Assembly (NCBI GenBank): GCA_019455325.1 | Contig: JACFMQ010000002.1 | Coordinates: 81,253 to 145,252 of the forward strand | DNA from: Rhodocyclaceae bacterium | GTDB taxonomy: Bacteria > Pseudomonadota > Gammaproteobacteria > Burkholderiales > Rhodocyclaceae | Direction: 5' to 3' | DNA: 64,000 nucleotides | Shown: one piece after another, positions 45,928-54,443 of the stretch | How positions within the stretch are numbered: the stretch's first letter is position 1 | How the letters are laid out: the number at the start of each line of letters is the position of its first letter | The notes under the pieces: generated by a model | What the model was told of the DNA's origin: nothing | Seen by the model: only the letters and a program-made list of their open reading frames with translations | Databases searched by the model: none | Translations under genes and position numbers: made by a program

Positions 45928-48044
45928 GATCCGCATCCGCCTTCACGGCCGTTACGCCCACGCCCGCCGCGCTCACGCTCTCCCTGCTCGCGGTCGTGCT
46001 GGCGAGCCACGTGCCGGCGCTGCCGCCGCTCCTCTATCTCCTGCTGCCGGCGGCGCTGGCCGCGCGCCGGCTGCCGGCAGGCCGCCGGGCGACGGCCGCG
46101 CGCCTCGCGCTGCTGGCCGTCGGCGTCGTCTTCTGCGGCCTCGCCTACGGCTGGCTCGACAGCGCGACCCTGCGCGCCGGCCTGCTGCTCGTGCTCGCGC
46201 TCAAGTGGGCGGAGGCGCGCACGCCGCGCGAATTCCAGTTGCTCGCCTGCGCCGCGCTGGTGGCCGGCGCCGTCGGCATCCTGCAGTGGAGCGACGGCGC
46301 CGGGCTGGCGCTGCTCGCGGCGGAGCTCATGCTCGCGCTGGCGGCGTACGAGTCCGTGCAGGCACCGCAGCGCGCGGCGCAACTGCTGCGCGCCGCCAGC
46401 CGGGTTCTGGCGCACGCGCTGCCGCTGGCGGCCGTGCTGTTCGTGTTCTTCCCGCGCATTCCGGGGCCACTGTGGGACATCGGACTGTCCTTCGGCCTGC
46501 CGCTGTCGCTCGCGGTGGAGAAGACCAGCGAGGGCCTGGGCGTGTCGACGCGCCTTTCACCCGGCGACAGCCGGACGCAGACCGGCGTGCGCGAGACCCA
46601 GGCGGTGCTGGTGGCCGAATTCGAGGACTGGGTGCCGCCGACCAGCAGCCTCTATTGGCGCGGCCCGGTGTATTACGACTTCGACGGCAGGGAATGGACG
46701 CTCGACCCCGACTACGCGGGCGGCCAGGGCCGCAGGCTGATGGCGCGCGGCTGGACCACGGGCGCGGCCTTCTCCGCCACGCTGCGGGAAAAGGGGCGGG
46801 AGATCCGCTACCGCATCCGCCTCACGCCGCACGACCGGCTATGGCTCTACGGCCTCGACCTGCCGGCGCGGCTCGCCGCCGAATCGCTGATCGCGCCGGA
46901 CTGGCAGGTGATCTCGCACACGCCGGTGGACAAGGAAATCAGCTACGACCTCGCTTCCTGGCTGGACTGGGAGGCGGGCGGCAAACTGCCGGCGGCGCAG
47001 CGCGGGCGCGCGCTGGCCCTGCCGGCGGCAGGCAACCCGGAACTGCGGGCGCGCGGCCGGGCGCTCGCAGCCGAACACGGCAAGGATGCGGACGCCATCG
47101 CACGCGCGGCGATGATCGGCCTGGGCGACGGCTACAGGCTCGACGAACGCGCGCCCATGCCCGCGGGGCCGGACGCTCTCGACGAATTCTGGTTCCGCGC
47201 GCGCGCCGGGGGCGCGCCGGCCTACGCCAGCGCCTTCGTTTTCCTGATGCGCGCCGCCGGCGTGCCGGCGCGGCTGGCGGCCGGCTATCGCGGCGGCAAG
47301 CTGATGGCCCTGACCGACTACGTGGTGGTCAAGCGCAGCCACGCGCACGCCTGGGTGGAAATCTGGGACGACGAACGCGGCTGGCGGCGCTTCGACCCGG
47401 CCGACAGGGTCGCGCCGGAAAAATTCGCCGTCACCGTCGCGCCCCGGTCCGCGCCCGCCGCCGCACCGAAGACATCCGGCGCGCCCGCCGGGCGCCGCCC
47501 GCCGACCGGCGACGCGCCCATGCCCGCAATCAATCCGGCCGCCGCACCGCAGAGCGCCGCGGCGCGCGTCGATGCCTGGGAACTTCCGGACGTCGCCGGC
47601 TGGCTGGCACGCTGGGTGCTCAAGCTCGACGGCGAAACGCAGCAGCGCCTGCTCGGTGGCCGCGGCGGCGGCCACGCCTGGCTGTGGCTGCTGGCCGCGG
47701 CCGCGCTGCTCTCTGCGCTGCTGCTCGGCGGCGCCGCGCTGACGGCGCGCTGGCGCGACCGCAGTCGCCTGCCGCCGCCGCGCCGCGCGTGGGAGAAGGC
47801 GCTGCGCCTGCTGGCCCGCCACGGCATCGCGCCGCAGACCGGCGAGTGCCCGAGCCGCTTCGCCGCGCGCGCCGGCGCCTTGCGGCCGGCCTGGGCCGGC
47901 GCCCTGGAAAACCTGGCGCGCGCCTACACCGACTGGCGCTACGCCGCCGCTCGCGCCGACGCGCCGGCGCGCGTGACCGCGGCCGCGCGCCGCCTGCGCA
48001 ACCTCGTCCTCGCCGGCGTCGACGACCGCCGGCCTGCCGCCTGA
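45924..48044 (+). CDS. TgpA-type transglutaminase-like protein, catalytic cysteine lost
   Basis: 706 residues. Six or so N-terminal helices, a periplasmic transglutaminase-like domain (about 230-500), another helix near 590 and a cytoplasmic DUF4129-like tail. In active members the nucleophile lies in GFCEHYASAF; here the aligned stretch is GGAPAYASAF (429-438), so Cys is Ala431 and the Glu-His after it are Pro-Ala. The His (HAHAWVEIW) and Asp (RFDPAD) of the triad remain. The fold seems intact, so it is likely a non-catalytic member. It follows DUF58 in the usual MoxR-DUF58-TgpA order. Confidence 0.85.
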   Translation: MRSASAFTAVTPTPAALTLSLLAVVLASHVPALPPLLYLLLPAALAARRLPAGRRATAARLALLAVGVVFCGLAYGWLDSATLRAGLLLVLALKWAEARTPREFQLLACAALVAGAVGILQWSDGAGLALLAAELMLALAAYESVQAPQRAAQLLRAASRVLAHALPLAAVLFVFFPRIPGPLWDIGLSFGLPLSLAVEKTSEGLGVSTRLSPGDSRTQTGVRETQAVLVAEFEDWVPPTSSLYWRGPVYYDFDGREWTLDPDYAGGQGRRLMARGWTTGAAFSATLREKGREIRYRIRLTPHDRLWLYGLDLPARLAAESLIAPDWQVISHTPVDKEISYDLASWLDWEAGGKLPAAQRGRALALPAAGNPELRARGRALAAEHGKDADAIARAAMIGLGDGYRLDERAPMPAGPDALDEFWFRARAGGAPAYASAFVFLMRAAGVPARLAAGYRGGKLMALTDYVVVKRSHAHAWVEIWDDERGWRRFDPADRVAPEKFAVTVAPRSAPAAAPKTSGAPAGRRPPTGDAPMPAINPAAAPQSAAARVDAWELPDVAGWLARWVLKLDGETQQRLLGGRGGGHAWLWLLAAAALLSALLLGGAALTARWRDRSRLPPPRRAWEKALRLLARHGIAPQTGECPSRFAARAGALRPAWAGALENLARAYTDWRYAAARADAPARVTAAARRLRNLVLAGVDDRRPAA

Positions 48045-48059
48045 AAGGAACCCCCCTCC

Positions 48060-49238
48060 ATGCTCCGCGCCCTGCTCGCCGCCCTGTGCCTTCTGCTCGC
48101 CGCGCCAGCCCACGCCGCCGTCAACGGCAACGCGGTCATCGACACCATCCTCGAACGCGGCGGCGCCGCCGTGCGCGCCTACGACCCGGCGCAGCCGCTC
48201 GCCGCCGCCACCGAGTTCTCGGCGCTCTACTTCGACGTGTTCGAGGCCTCCGGCATGGAGCTGGACCTGGGCATGAAGGATTCCTCGCTGAAGACCGAGC
48301 TGGAGGTGCTGTTCGGCGCGCTCAACGGCAACGCCATGCGCGGCGCGCCGCGGCCCGAGCTGGAACGCGCCTGGACGGCGCTCTCCGCCCGGCTCGAAGA
48401 CGCGCGCGCGCTTTACGCCGACGAGACCGCGATCACCGGCACGGGCGCCTTCTTCCAGTCGCTGCTGATCCTGCTGCGCGAGGGCGCCGAGGCCATGCTG
48501 GTGGTCGGCGCGCTGGCCGCCTACCTGCGCCGCGCCGGCGCCGCCGACCGCGTCTGGGTGATCTACGCCGGCGTCGGCGTCGCCATTCCGCTGTCGCTGC
48601 TCACCGGCTGGGCCATCGGCGGCGTGCTCGCCTCGACCGGCGCCTCGCTCGCTGTGGCCGAGGGCGTCACCATGCTGCTCGCCGCCGCCGTGCTGTTCTA
48701 CGTGAGCTGCTGGATGTTCTCGAAGCGCGAGGCGCGGCGCTGGGAGCAGTGGGTGGCCGGCCAGGTGGACAAGGCGCTCGACGACGGTTCGCTGTTCGCG
48801 CTGGGCGCGGCCGCCTGCCTCGCGGTCTACCGCGAGGGCGCGGAGACGGTGCTCTTCTACCAGGCGCTGGCGGCCGCCGCACCCGGCCAGGGCGCGGCCA
48901 TCGCCGCCGGCTGCGGCGCCGCCGCGGCGCTGCTCGTCGGCCTCTATTTCCTCATGCGCCGCGCCGCGCTGCGCCTGCCGTTCCGGCTGTTCTTCGGCGC
49001 CACCGCGGCGCTGCTCTACGCCATGTGCGTGGTCTTCGTCGGCCACGGCATCATCGAGCTGCAGGCCGCGGCCTGGGTGGGCAGCACCTGGCTGCCCGGC
49101 TTCCCGCACGTTTCCTGGCTGGGCGTGGCGCCGACGCGCGAAGGGCTGGCCGCGCAGGGCGCGCTCGCCGCGCTGCCGCTCGCCTGGTGGGCCCTGACGC
49201 GGACGCGCCGGCCGGCGACCCATGAGCCCGCCCGCTGA
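48060..49238 (+). CDS. FTR1-family iron permease
   Basis: 392 residues. A signal peptide (MLRALLAALCLLLAAPAHAA), a periplasmic helical domain of about 110 residues, then seven transmembrane helices. Two REGAE motifs, LLREGAEAMLVV (about 138-149) and YREGAETVLFYQ (about 259-270), carry the iron-binding Glu residues of FTR1/EfeU-type permeases. These take up ferric or ferrous iron, often with a periplasmic partner; none is seen nearby. It overlaps the GGDEF-EAL gene by 17 bp. Confidence 0.88.
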   Translation: MLRALLAALCLLLAAPAHAAVNGNAVIDTILERGGAAVRAYDPAQPLAAATEFSALYFDVFEASGMELDLGMKDSSLKTELEVLFGALNGNAMRGAPRPELERAWTALSARLEDARALYADETAITGTGAFFQSLLILLREGAEAMLVVGALAAYLRRAGAADRVWVIYAGVGVAIPLSLLTGWAIGGVLASTGASLAVAEGVTMLLAAAVLFYVSCWMFSKREARRWEQWVAGQVDKALDDGSLFALGAAACLAVYREGAETVLFYQALAAAAPGQGAAIAAGCGAAAALLVGLYFLMRRAALRLPFRLFFGATAALLYAMCVVFVGHGIIELQAAAWVGSTWLPGFPHVSWLGVAPTREGLAAQGALAALPLAWWALTRTRRPATHEPAR

Positions 49239-51426
49239 AGCCGCGGCGGCGCTCGCCATGCCGCCGGCACCGGCCTTCGCGGCGGCGGCGCAGCGGTGCA
49301 CCGCCGGCGGCGCCTCGCTGGAACGGCAGGCGCGGCGGCGGATGATCCTGGCCATCGCCGCGGCCGGGCTGCTCGCGCTGTTTGCCAGCGCCGCCTTCTA
49401 TCTCTTCGAACTGGAGCGCGCGACGCGCCAGCAGTCGGCGGCGCTGGCCCACTACCTGGGCCAGGCCGTGCTCGCCGCCGAGGCGCGCTGGGACGAACTG
49501 GGCCGCGAGAAGGCGCGCGCCGTGCTGCGTGCCGCCGATCCCGCCGAGGCGCTGGAAACCCTCGGCGGCCACTTCGTCGCCGCCGAACTGAGCGGCGCCG
49601 GCCCGGCGCGGCGCGGCTTCCGCAGCCGCGACGCCGCGCCGCCGGCCGCCGACCCGTGGCAGCACGACCCCACCCACGGCCGCTTCCTGCGCAACCTGCG
49701 CATCGACCTGGAAGACGGCCGCCGGCTCACGCTGCAGGCGCCGCTCGACCGACACTGGCTGGCCGCGCAGAGCCGGCCCGACCTGCGCCTGTTCCTGGCG
49801 ACGACGACGGCGGCGGTCGCCACCTCGCTCGGCGACGCCGGCGCCGGCGAGGCGGCGGCGCTCGAACCGCTCGTCGCCGGCCTGGTGCAGCGCGGCGACA
49901 GCCTGTTCGTGCAGGCGCCGCTGCGCTGGGACAGCCGGCCGGACAGCCCGATCCTCGTCGCCCAGCAGCGCCTGAGCCTGATGTTCTCGCTCGGCGAGGT
50001 GGCGGCCTCGGGGCTGCTGTTCTGGGGCTTTCTCGCCGCCATGATCTGGGTCGCCGTCGGCGTCTGGCTGCACGACGCGCTGCGCCAGGTGCAGTTCCTC
50101 GCCTACCACGACCCGCTGACCGGCCTGATCAACCGCGCCGCGCTGCTCGTCGGCCTCACGCACATGCTCGCGGAAAGCCGCCGAAACGGCGATTTCCTGG
50201 CGCTGCTCTACCTCGACCTCGATCGCTTCAAGACCATCAACGACTCGCTCGGCCACGCCGCCGGCGACCACGTGCTGGTCGAGACCGCGCAGCGGCTCAG
50301 CGCCTGCGTGCGCGACACGGACTTCGTCGCCCGCCTGGGCGGCGACGAGTTCGTCGTCGTGCTCGGCGGGCTGCAGCAGCCGCAGGACGCGGTGCCCGTC
50401 GCGCGCAAGGCGATCCGGGCGCTGGCCGGGCCGATCACCTTCCACGGCCGCGAGCTGCATACCAGCAGCGCCGTCGGCATCGCCGTCTTTCCCACCGACA
50501 CCGCCGACCGCGACACCCTGCTCAAGCACGCGGACAGCGCCATGTACGCGGCCAAGCAGGCGGGGCGGGGCGTCTTCCGCTACTACGACAGCGGCCTCGG
50601 CGCCCAGGCCGACCAGCGCCTGCTGCTCGAAGAGCGCCTGCGCCGGGCCGTGGCCGAGCGGCGCTTCGTCCTGCACTACCAGCCCATCGTCGCCTGCCGC
50701 CCGGCCGCGGCCCTGGTCGGCTTCGAGGCGCTGCTGCGCTGGCCCGACGGCGCGTCGGAGGGCATGACGCCGGAACGCATCGTCCCGGTGGCCGAGGAAA
50801 CCGGCCTCATCGTGCCGCTCGGCGACTGGGTACTGGCAACCGCCTGCGCGCAGATGCAGGCCTGGCGCGCAGCCGCACCGGAGCGCTGCGGCGCGCTGAC
50901 CATGGCCGTGAACGTCTCGCTGAAGCAGCTTCTCTCGGACGATTTTCCCGGCCGGCTGGCGGCCATCCTCGCCCGCACCGGGCTGCCGCCCGAGCGCCTC
51001 GAACTGGAGATCACCGAAAGCCTCTACGCCGAACGCTACGGCAGCGTGCCCGGCATCCTCGCGCAACTGCGCGCGCTCGGCGCGCACCTGTCGATCGACG
51101 ACTTCGGCACCGGCTATTCGGCGCTGGCCAGCCTGACGCGGCTGCCGGTCGACCGCCTGAAGATCGACCGCAGCTTCGTGCGCCGCATCGCCGACTGCCC
51201 GGACGAGCTGGCGCTGGCCCGCACCATCGTCGCCATCGGCCGGCAACTGGGCATCGAGGTGGTCGCCGAGGGCGTCGAGAACGCCGAGCAGATGGCGCTG
51301 CTCGCCGGCGCCGGCTGCGAGCTGATGCAGGGCTGGCTGTTCGGCCGCGCCCTGCCGGACGATCAGGTTCTGGGCTGGATGGAGGCGTTTTCCCGGCGGG
51401 GCGCCGACGCCGCGCGCGGGCGGTGA
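49222..51426 (+). CDS. Membrane GGDEF-EAL protein (c-di-GMP synthesis/breakdown)
   Basis: 734 residues. Two transmembrane helices (about 36-58 and 262-285) flank a periplasmic sensor region, followed by GGDEF (RLGGDEFVVVL, about 372) and EAL (FEALLRW, about 501; ELEITES, DDFGTGYSAL, KIDRSFVR, AEGVEN). Both active-site signatures are intact, so it could make and degrade c-di-GMP; which dominates is not evident. Last gene of the filament-cytochrome-iron array, and a possible source of the signal read by the riboswitch at 20.5 kb. Confidence 0.92.
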   Translation: MSPPAEAAAALAMPPAPAFAAAAQRCTAGGASLERQARRRMILAIAAAGLLALFASAAFYLFELERATRQQSAALAHYLGQAVLAAEARWDELGREKARAVLRAADPAEALETLGGHFVAAELSGAGPARRGFRSRDAAPPAADPWQHDPTHGRFLRNLRIDLEDGRRLTLQAPLDRHWLAAQSRPDLRLFLATTTAAVATSLGDAGAGEAAALEPLVAGLVQRGDSLFVQAPLRWDSRPDSPILVAQQRLSLMFSLGEVAASGLLFWGFLAAMIWVAVGVWLHDALRQVQFLAYHDPLTGLINRAALLVGLTHMLAESRRNGDFLALLYLDLDRFKTINDSLGHAAGDHVLVETAQRLSACVRDTDFVARLGGDEFVVVLGGLQQPQDAVPVARKAIRALAGPITFHGRELHTSSAVGIAVFPTDTADRDTLLKHADSAMYAAKQAGRGVFRYYDSGLGAQADQRLLLEERLRRAVAERRFVLHYQPIVACRPAAALVGFEALLRWPDGASEGMTPERIVPVAEETGLIVPLGDWVLATACAQMQAWRAAAPERCGALTMAVNVSLKQLLSDDFPGRLAAILARTGLPPERLELEITESLYAERYGSVPGILAQLRALGAHLSIDDFGTGYSALASLTRLPVDRLKIDRSFVRRIADCPDELALARTIVAIGRQLGIEVVAEGVENAEQMALLAGAGCELMQGWLFGRALPDDQVLGWMEAFSRRGADAARGR

Positions 51427-51452
51427 ATCCGGCGCTGCAGGGGGGCGGCGCT

Positions 51453-52322
51453 TCAGGGCAGTTCGCGCACGCGCAGGAAGCGCGGAAAGCGCGGCAGGCC
51501 GTGCGGCGTCAGTTCGCGGTAGCGGTAGGTGACCAGGCTGCCGACGGCCGGCGGTTTGCGGCGCAGCGCATCGGTGAGACCGCTGCCCAGGCGGAAGCGC
51601 CGGCCATCGGCGGTCTCCACCAGCAGCGAGCCGGTCAGGCCGTGCAGGCGGCCCTTGCCGGGCAGATGGGCGAGCACGCGCGCCTCGTCGTCGAGCCAGG
51701 GCACGAGCTTCAGCAGCGCGGCGCTGCGCCCCGGCGTCCAGCGGGCGTCGGCGCGATGCAGCATCAGCCCTTCGCCGCCGCCGCGCAGCACGTCGTCGAA
51801 GCGCCGCCGCAGCTCGGCACGGTCGGCGACGCGCGTCTGCGCCACGGCCTGCAGCCAGGGCACGCCGGCCGCGGCCGCCAGCCGGCGCATGCGCTCGACG
51901 CGGCCGCTGAAATCCTCCGGCGCGCCGGGCAGGTCGAAGAGCATGTAGCGCACCGCGCGCCAGGCCTCGTCCTCCGGGGCGTTGCGGCGCACGAGCGCGG
52001 CCAGCCGGTCGAAGCTGCGCCGCCCCATCCACAGCTCGCCGTCGAGCGCCACGGGCGGCAGCGCGGCAAGGAACCACGCCGGCGCGGCGACGACGGCGCC
52101 GCTGCGCAGGCGCAGGCGTTTTCCGTCCCACGTCGCGCGCACGCCGTCGAGCTTTTCGCTGACCCACCAGACGGCGGGGTCGATGGCCGCCATGTCCGAC
52201 GCCGCCAGCCGTTCGGCCAGCATGAGCGCGGGCGGCGCCGGGACGGCGTCGGATGCGCTGGCTATCGGCGCAGGCAGGAGCAGGGCAAGTGCGAGCAGCG
52301 GGAAAACGGGGATGCGCATCAT
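51453..52322 (-). CDS. ligE: Periplasmic ATP-dependent DNA ligase (LigE type)
   Basis: 289 residues. A signal peptide (MMRIPVFPLLALALLLPAPIASA) precedes a minimal ligase: motif I SEKLDGVRA with nucleophile Lys57, motif III LDGELWMG, motif IV GGGEGLMLHR and motif V-like ALLKLVPW. No extra DNA-binding domain follows, as in LigE (Lig E). These periplasmic ligases seal nicked DNA outside the cytoplasm, perhaps during uptake or in biofilm matrix. ATG 52322 or 52319 are alternatives; AGAGG lies just upstream. Confidence 0.85.
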   Translation of the reverse strand: MMRIPVFPLLALALLLPAPIASASDAVPAPPALMLAERLAASDMAAIDPAVWWVSEKLDGVRATWDGKRLRLRSGAVVAAPAWFLAALPPVALDGELWMGRRSFDRLAALVRRNAPEDEAWRAVRYMLFDLPGAPEDFSGRVERMRRLAAAAGVPWLQAVAQTRVADRAELRRRFDDVLRGGGEGLMLHRADARWTPGRSAALLKLVPWLDDEARVLAHLPGKGRLHGLTGSLLVETADGRRFRLGSGLTDALRRKPPAVGSLVTYRYRELTPHGLPRFPRFLRVRELP

Positions 52323-52374
52323 CGTCGCCTCTTTGAATGCTGAGCGAATAAATGATATATGCATTTCAATGGGC

Positions 52375-52400
52375 AAAAAAAAGGCCGGTTGCCCGGCCTT
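52375..52400 (-). terminator. Intrinsic terminator of the 74-residue gene
   Basis: Stem AAGGCCGG / CCGGCCTT (52381-52388, 52393-52400). Read on the minus strand it is followed by eight Ts. It ends the small gene at 52426 and separates it from ligE. Confidence 0.85.
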
Positions 52401-52425
52401 CTTCGATTCCGTCTCAGGCGCGCGC

Positions 52426-52650
52426 TCAGGCGGCCAGGAGATCGTGCAGACGCTCAGCGGTCGACGCCTGGACCTCCACGGGGGCAAAGAGTCCCGCCGG
52501 ATACAGGTAGTCCTCGCCCGAATCGTCGATCACCCTCACCATTCCGCGCGAGTCCTCCGGCTCGATGGCTTCGTACAGACGCCCGAGCGTGAGGTCGCCC
52601 GTGGAGAAATCGCCATACCCCTCGCGGGAAATGCATACCAGAAATCTCAT
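52426..52650 (-). CDS. Small protein of unknown function, SH3-like pattern
   Basis: 74 residues from ATG 52650, with AAAGAG 6 nt upstream (an ATG two codons earlier abuts that site). Short beta strands (LTLGRLYEAIEP, GMVRVIDDSGEDYLYPAGLFAPVEV) suggest a small SH3-like barrel. The DDSGEDYLYP stretch occurs in other uncharacterised small bacterial proteins. Own terminator downstream; no partner gene. I cannot assign a role. Confidence 0.6.
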   Translation of the reverse strand: MRFLVCISREGYGDFSTGDLTLGRLYEAIEPEDSRGMVRVIDDSGEDYLYPAGLFAPVEVQASTAERLHDLLAA

Positions 52651-52743
52651 AGCCATCTCTTTATTTTCAGTCGTTCCAGTGTAGCCAATACCCCTGATGG
52701 TCACTAGTACGCCCGGAGGATGCCCGCCGGGGACCGCTCCACC

Positions 52744-52789
52744 GTCTGTCGGCTACCCGACAGACGCTGCGCGCCGGGGCGGCTATTCT
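52744..52789 (+). promoter_or_regulatory. Candidate Crp/Fnr-type operator and promoter of the catabolic operon
   Basis: A perfect 9-bp inverted repeat GTCTGTCGG-CTAC-CCGACAGAC (52744-52765) with a 4-nt spacer has the geometry of a Crp/Fnr-family site. A -10-like TATTCT lies at 52784-52789. With a start point 7 bp after that hexamer (52796), the palindrome centre is at -41.5, the class II activator position. The third gene of the operon encodes a Crp-family protein. Confidence 0.55.
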
Positions 52790-52820
52790 GGAAAGGAACG
52801 CACCGGAGGAGGCCCGGCTC

Positions 52821-54431
52821 ATGGACACCAGCGACGTCCTCATCGTCGGCGGCGGCATCGCCGGCATCTGCGCGGCCATCGAGGCGCTCGGCGCCGGTCG
52901 CCGCGTCGCCCTGCTCGACCGCGATACGCCGGAAAACTTCGGCGGACTGGCCAAGGAAAGCTTCGGCGGCATGTTCCTCGTCGACACGCCGGAGCAGCGG
53001 CGGCAGGGCTTCGCCGACAGCCCCGATCTGGCGCTCGCCGACTGGCTCGCCTTCGGCGGCTTCGGCGAGCCGACGCACGACGAGCGCTGGCCGCGCGCCT
53101 GGGCCGAAGCCTACGTGCACCGCTGCCGCGACGAGGTCGGCGGCTGGCTGCGCGCCGGCGGCATCCGCTACTTCCCGGTGCCGAACTGGGTCGAACGCGG
53201 GCTCGACGCGCGCGGCAACAGCGTGCCGCGCTTCCATCTGGTGTGGGGCACCGGCCACGTGCTCGCGCTGAACCTGATCGACCGCCTGCGCACGCACCCG
53301 AACCGCGACCGGCTGACGCTGCACTTCGGCCAGCGCGTCGAGCGCCTGCTCGCGCGCGGCGGCCGCGTCGTCGGCGTCGCCGGCGTCGGTGAGAGCGACG
53401 GCGTGCCGTTCGAACGCGCGGCCGGCGCCGTCATCGTCGCCGCCGGCGGCATCAACGGCGACATCGGGCGCGTATGCCGGCACTGGCACGCCGACTGGGG
53501 CCGGCCGCCGGCGACGATCCTCAACGGCTCGCACCGCCATGCCGACGGCCGCCTGCACGACGCCGTCGCCGACCTCGGCGGCAGCGTCACCCATCTCGAC
53601 CGCATGTGGAACTACGCCGCCGGCGTGCACCATCCGCGGCCGAGGAAGCCGGGCCACGGTCTGTCGCTGGTGCCGCCGCGCTCGGCGCTGTGGCTGAACG
53701 CGCGCGGCGAGCGCATCGGCCCACGGCCGCTGATCACCGGCTTCGACACGCGCGACCTGGTGACGCAGGTCTGCCGGCAGGCGGGCGGCCATTCGTGGCA
53801 GTTGATGAACCGCCGCATCGCGCTGAAGGAACTGGCCGTCTCCGGCGCCGAATTCAATCCGTCGATCCGCGAGCGGCGCCTGCTCGCCTTCCTGCGCGAC
53901 CTCTTCTTCGGCAACCGCTGGCTCTACCGGCAGATGGTCGGGCCGTGCGCGGACTTCGTCGTCGCCGACACGCTGCCCGAGCTGGTCGCGCGCATGAACG
54001 CGCTGAACGGCGACGACGCCGTCGACCTCGCCGCCGTGCGCGCGGCCGCCGAAGCCTACGACGTGGCCATCGACCGCGGCCAGCCCTTCGCCGACGAGCA
54101 GTTGCAGCGCATCGCGCTGCTCCGGCAGTGGAAGGGCGATCGCATCCGTACCTGCAAGTTCCAGAAGATCCTCGACCCGCGGGCCGGGCCACTGATCGCC
54201 GTGCGCGAGTTCGTCATCAGCCGCAAGAGCCTCGGCGGCATCCGCACCGACCTCGCCGGCCGCGTGCTCGACGCCACCGACCGGCCGATCCCCGGCCTCT
54301 ACGCCGCCGGCGAGGCGGCCGGCTTCGGCGGCGGCGGCATGCACGGCCTGCGCGCGCTCGAAGGCACCTTCCTCGGCGGCTGCGTGCTCGGCGGCCGCAT
54401 CGCCGGGCAGGACGCGGCGAAGAACACCTAA
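52821..54431 (+). CDS. FAD-dependent dehydrogenase (fumarate reductase / KstD-like family)
   Basis: 536 residues. N-terminal FAD-binding Rossmann motif VGGGIAGICAAIEA (9-22), a middle substrate domain, and the C-terminal FAD box GLYAAGEAAGFGGGGMHGLRALEG. This matches the FAD_binding_2 family that includes fumarate reductases and 3-ketosteroid dehydrogenases. No signal peptide, no haem motif. The electron partner is unknown. It heads an operon with a ThDP enzyme, a Crp-type regulator and an aldehyde dehydrogenase, which points to breakdown of a keto compound through an aldehyde. The substrate is not evident. Confidence 0.78.
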   Translation: MDTSDVLIVGGGIAGICAAIEALGAGRRVALLDRDTPENFGGLAKESFGGMFLVDTPEQRRQGFADSPDLALADWLAFGGFGEPTHDERWPRAWAEAYVHRCRDEVGGWLRAGGIRYFPVPNWVERGLDARGNSVPRFHLVWGTGHVLALNLIDRLRTHPNRDRLTLHFGQRVERLLARGGRVVGVAGVGESDGVPFERAAGAVIVAAGGINGDIGRVCRHWHADWGRPPATILNGSHRHADGRLHDAVADLGGSVTHLDRMWNYAAGVHHPRPRKPGHGLSLVPPRSALWLNARGERIGPRPLITGFDTRDLVTQVCRQAGGHSWQLMNRRIALKELAVSGAEFNPSIRERRLLAFLRDLFFGNRWLYRQMVGPCADFVVADTLPELVARMNALNGDDAVDLAAVRAAAEAYDVAIDRGQPFADEQLQRIALLRQWKGDRIRTCKFQKILDPRAGPLIAVREFVISRKSLGGIRTDLAGRVLDATDRPIPGLYAAGEAAGFGGGGMHGLRALEGTFLGGCVLGGRIAGQDAAKNT

Positions 54432-54443
54432 GGAGACCACGCG

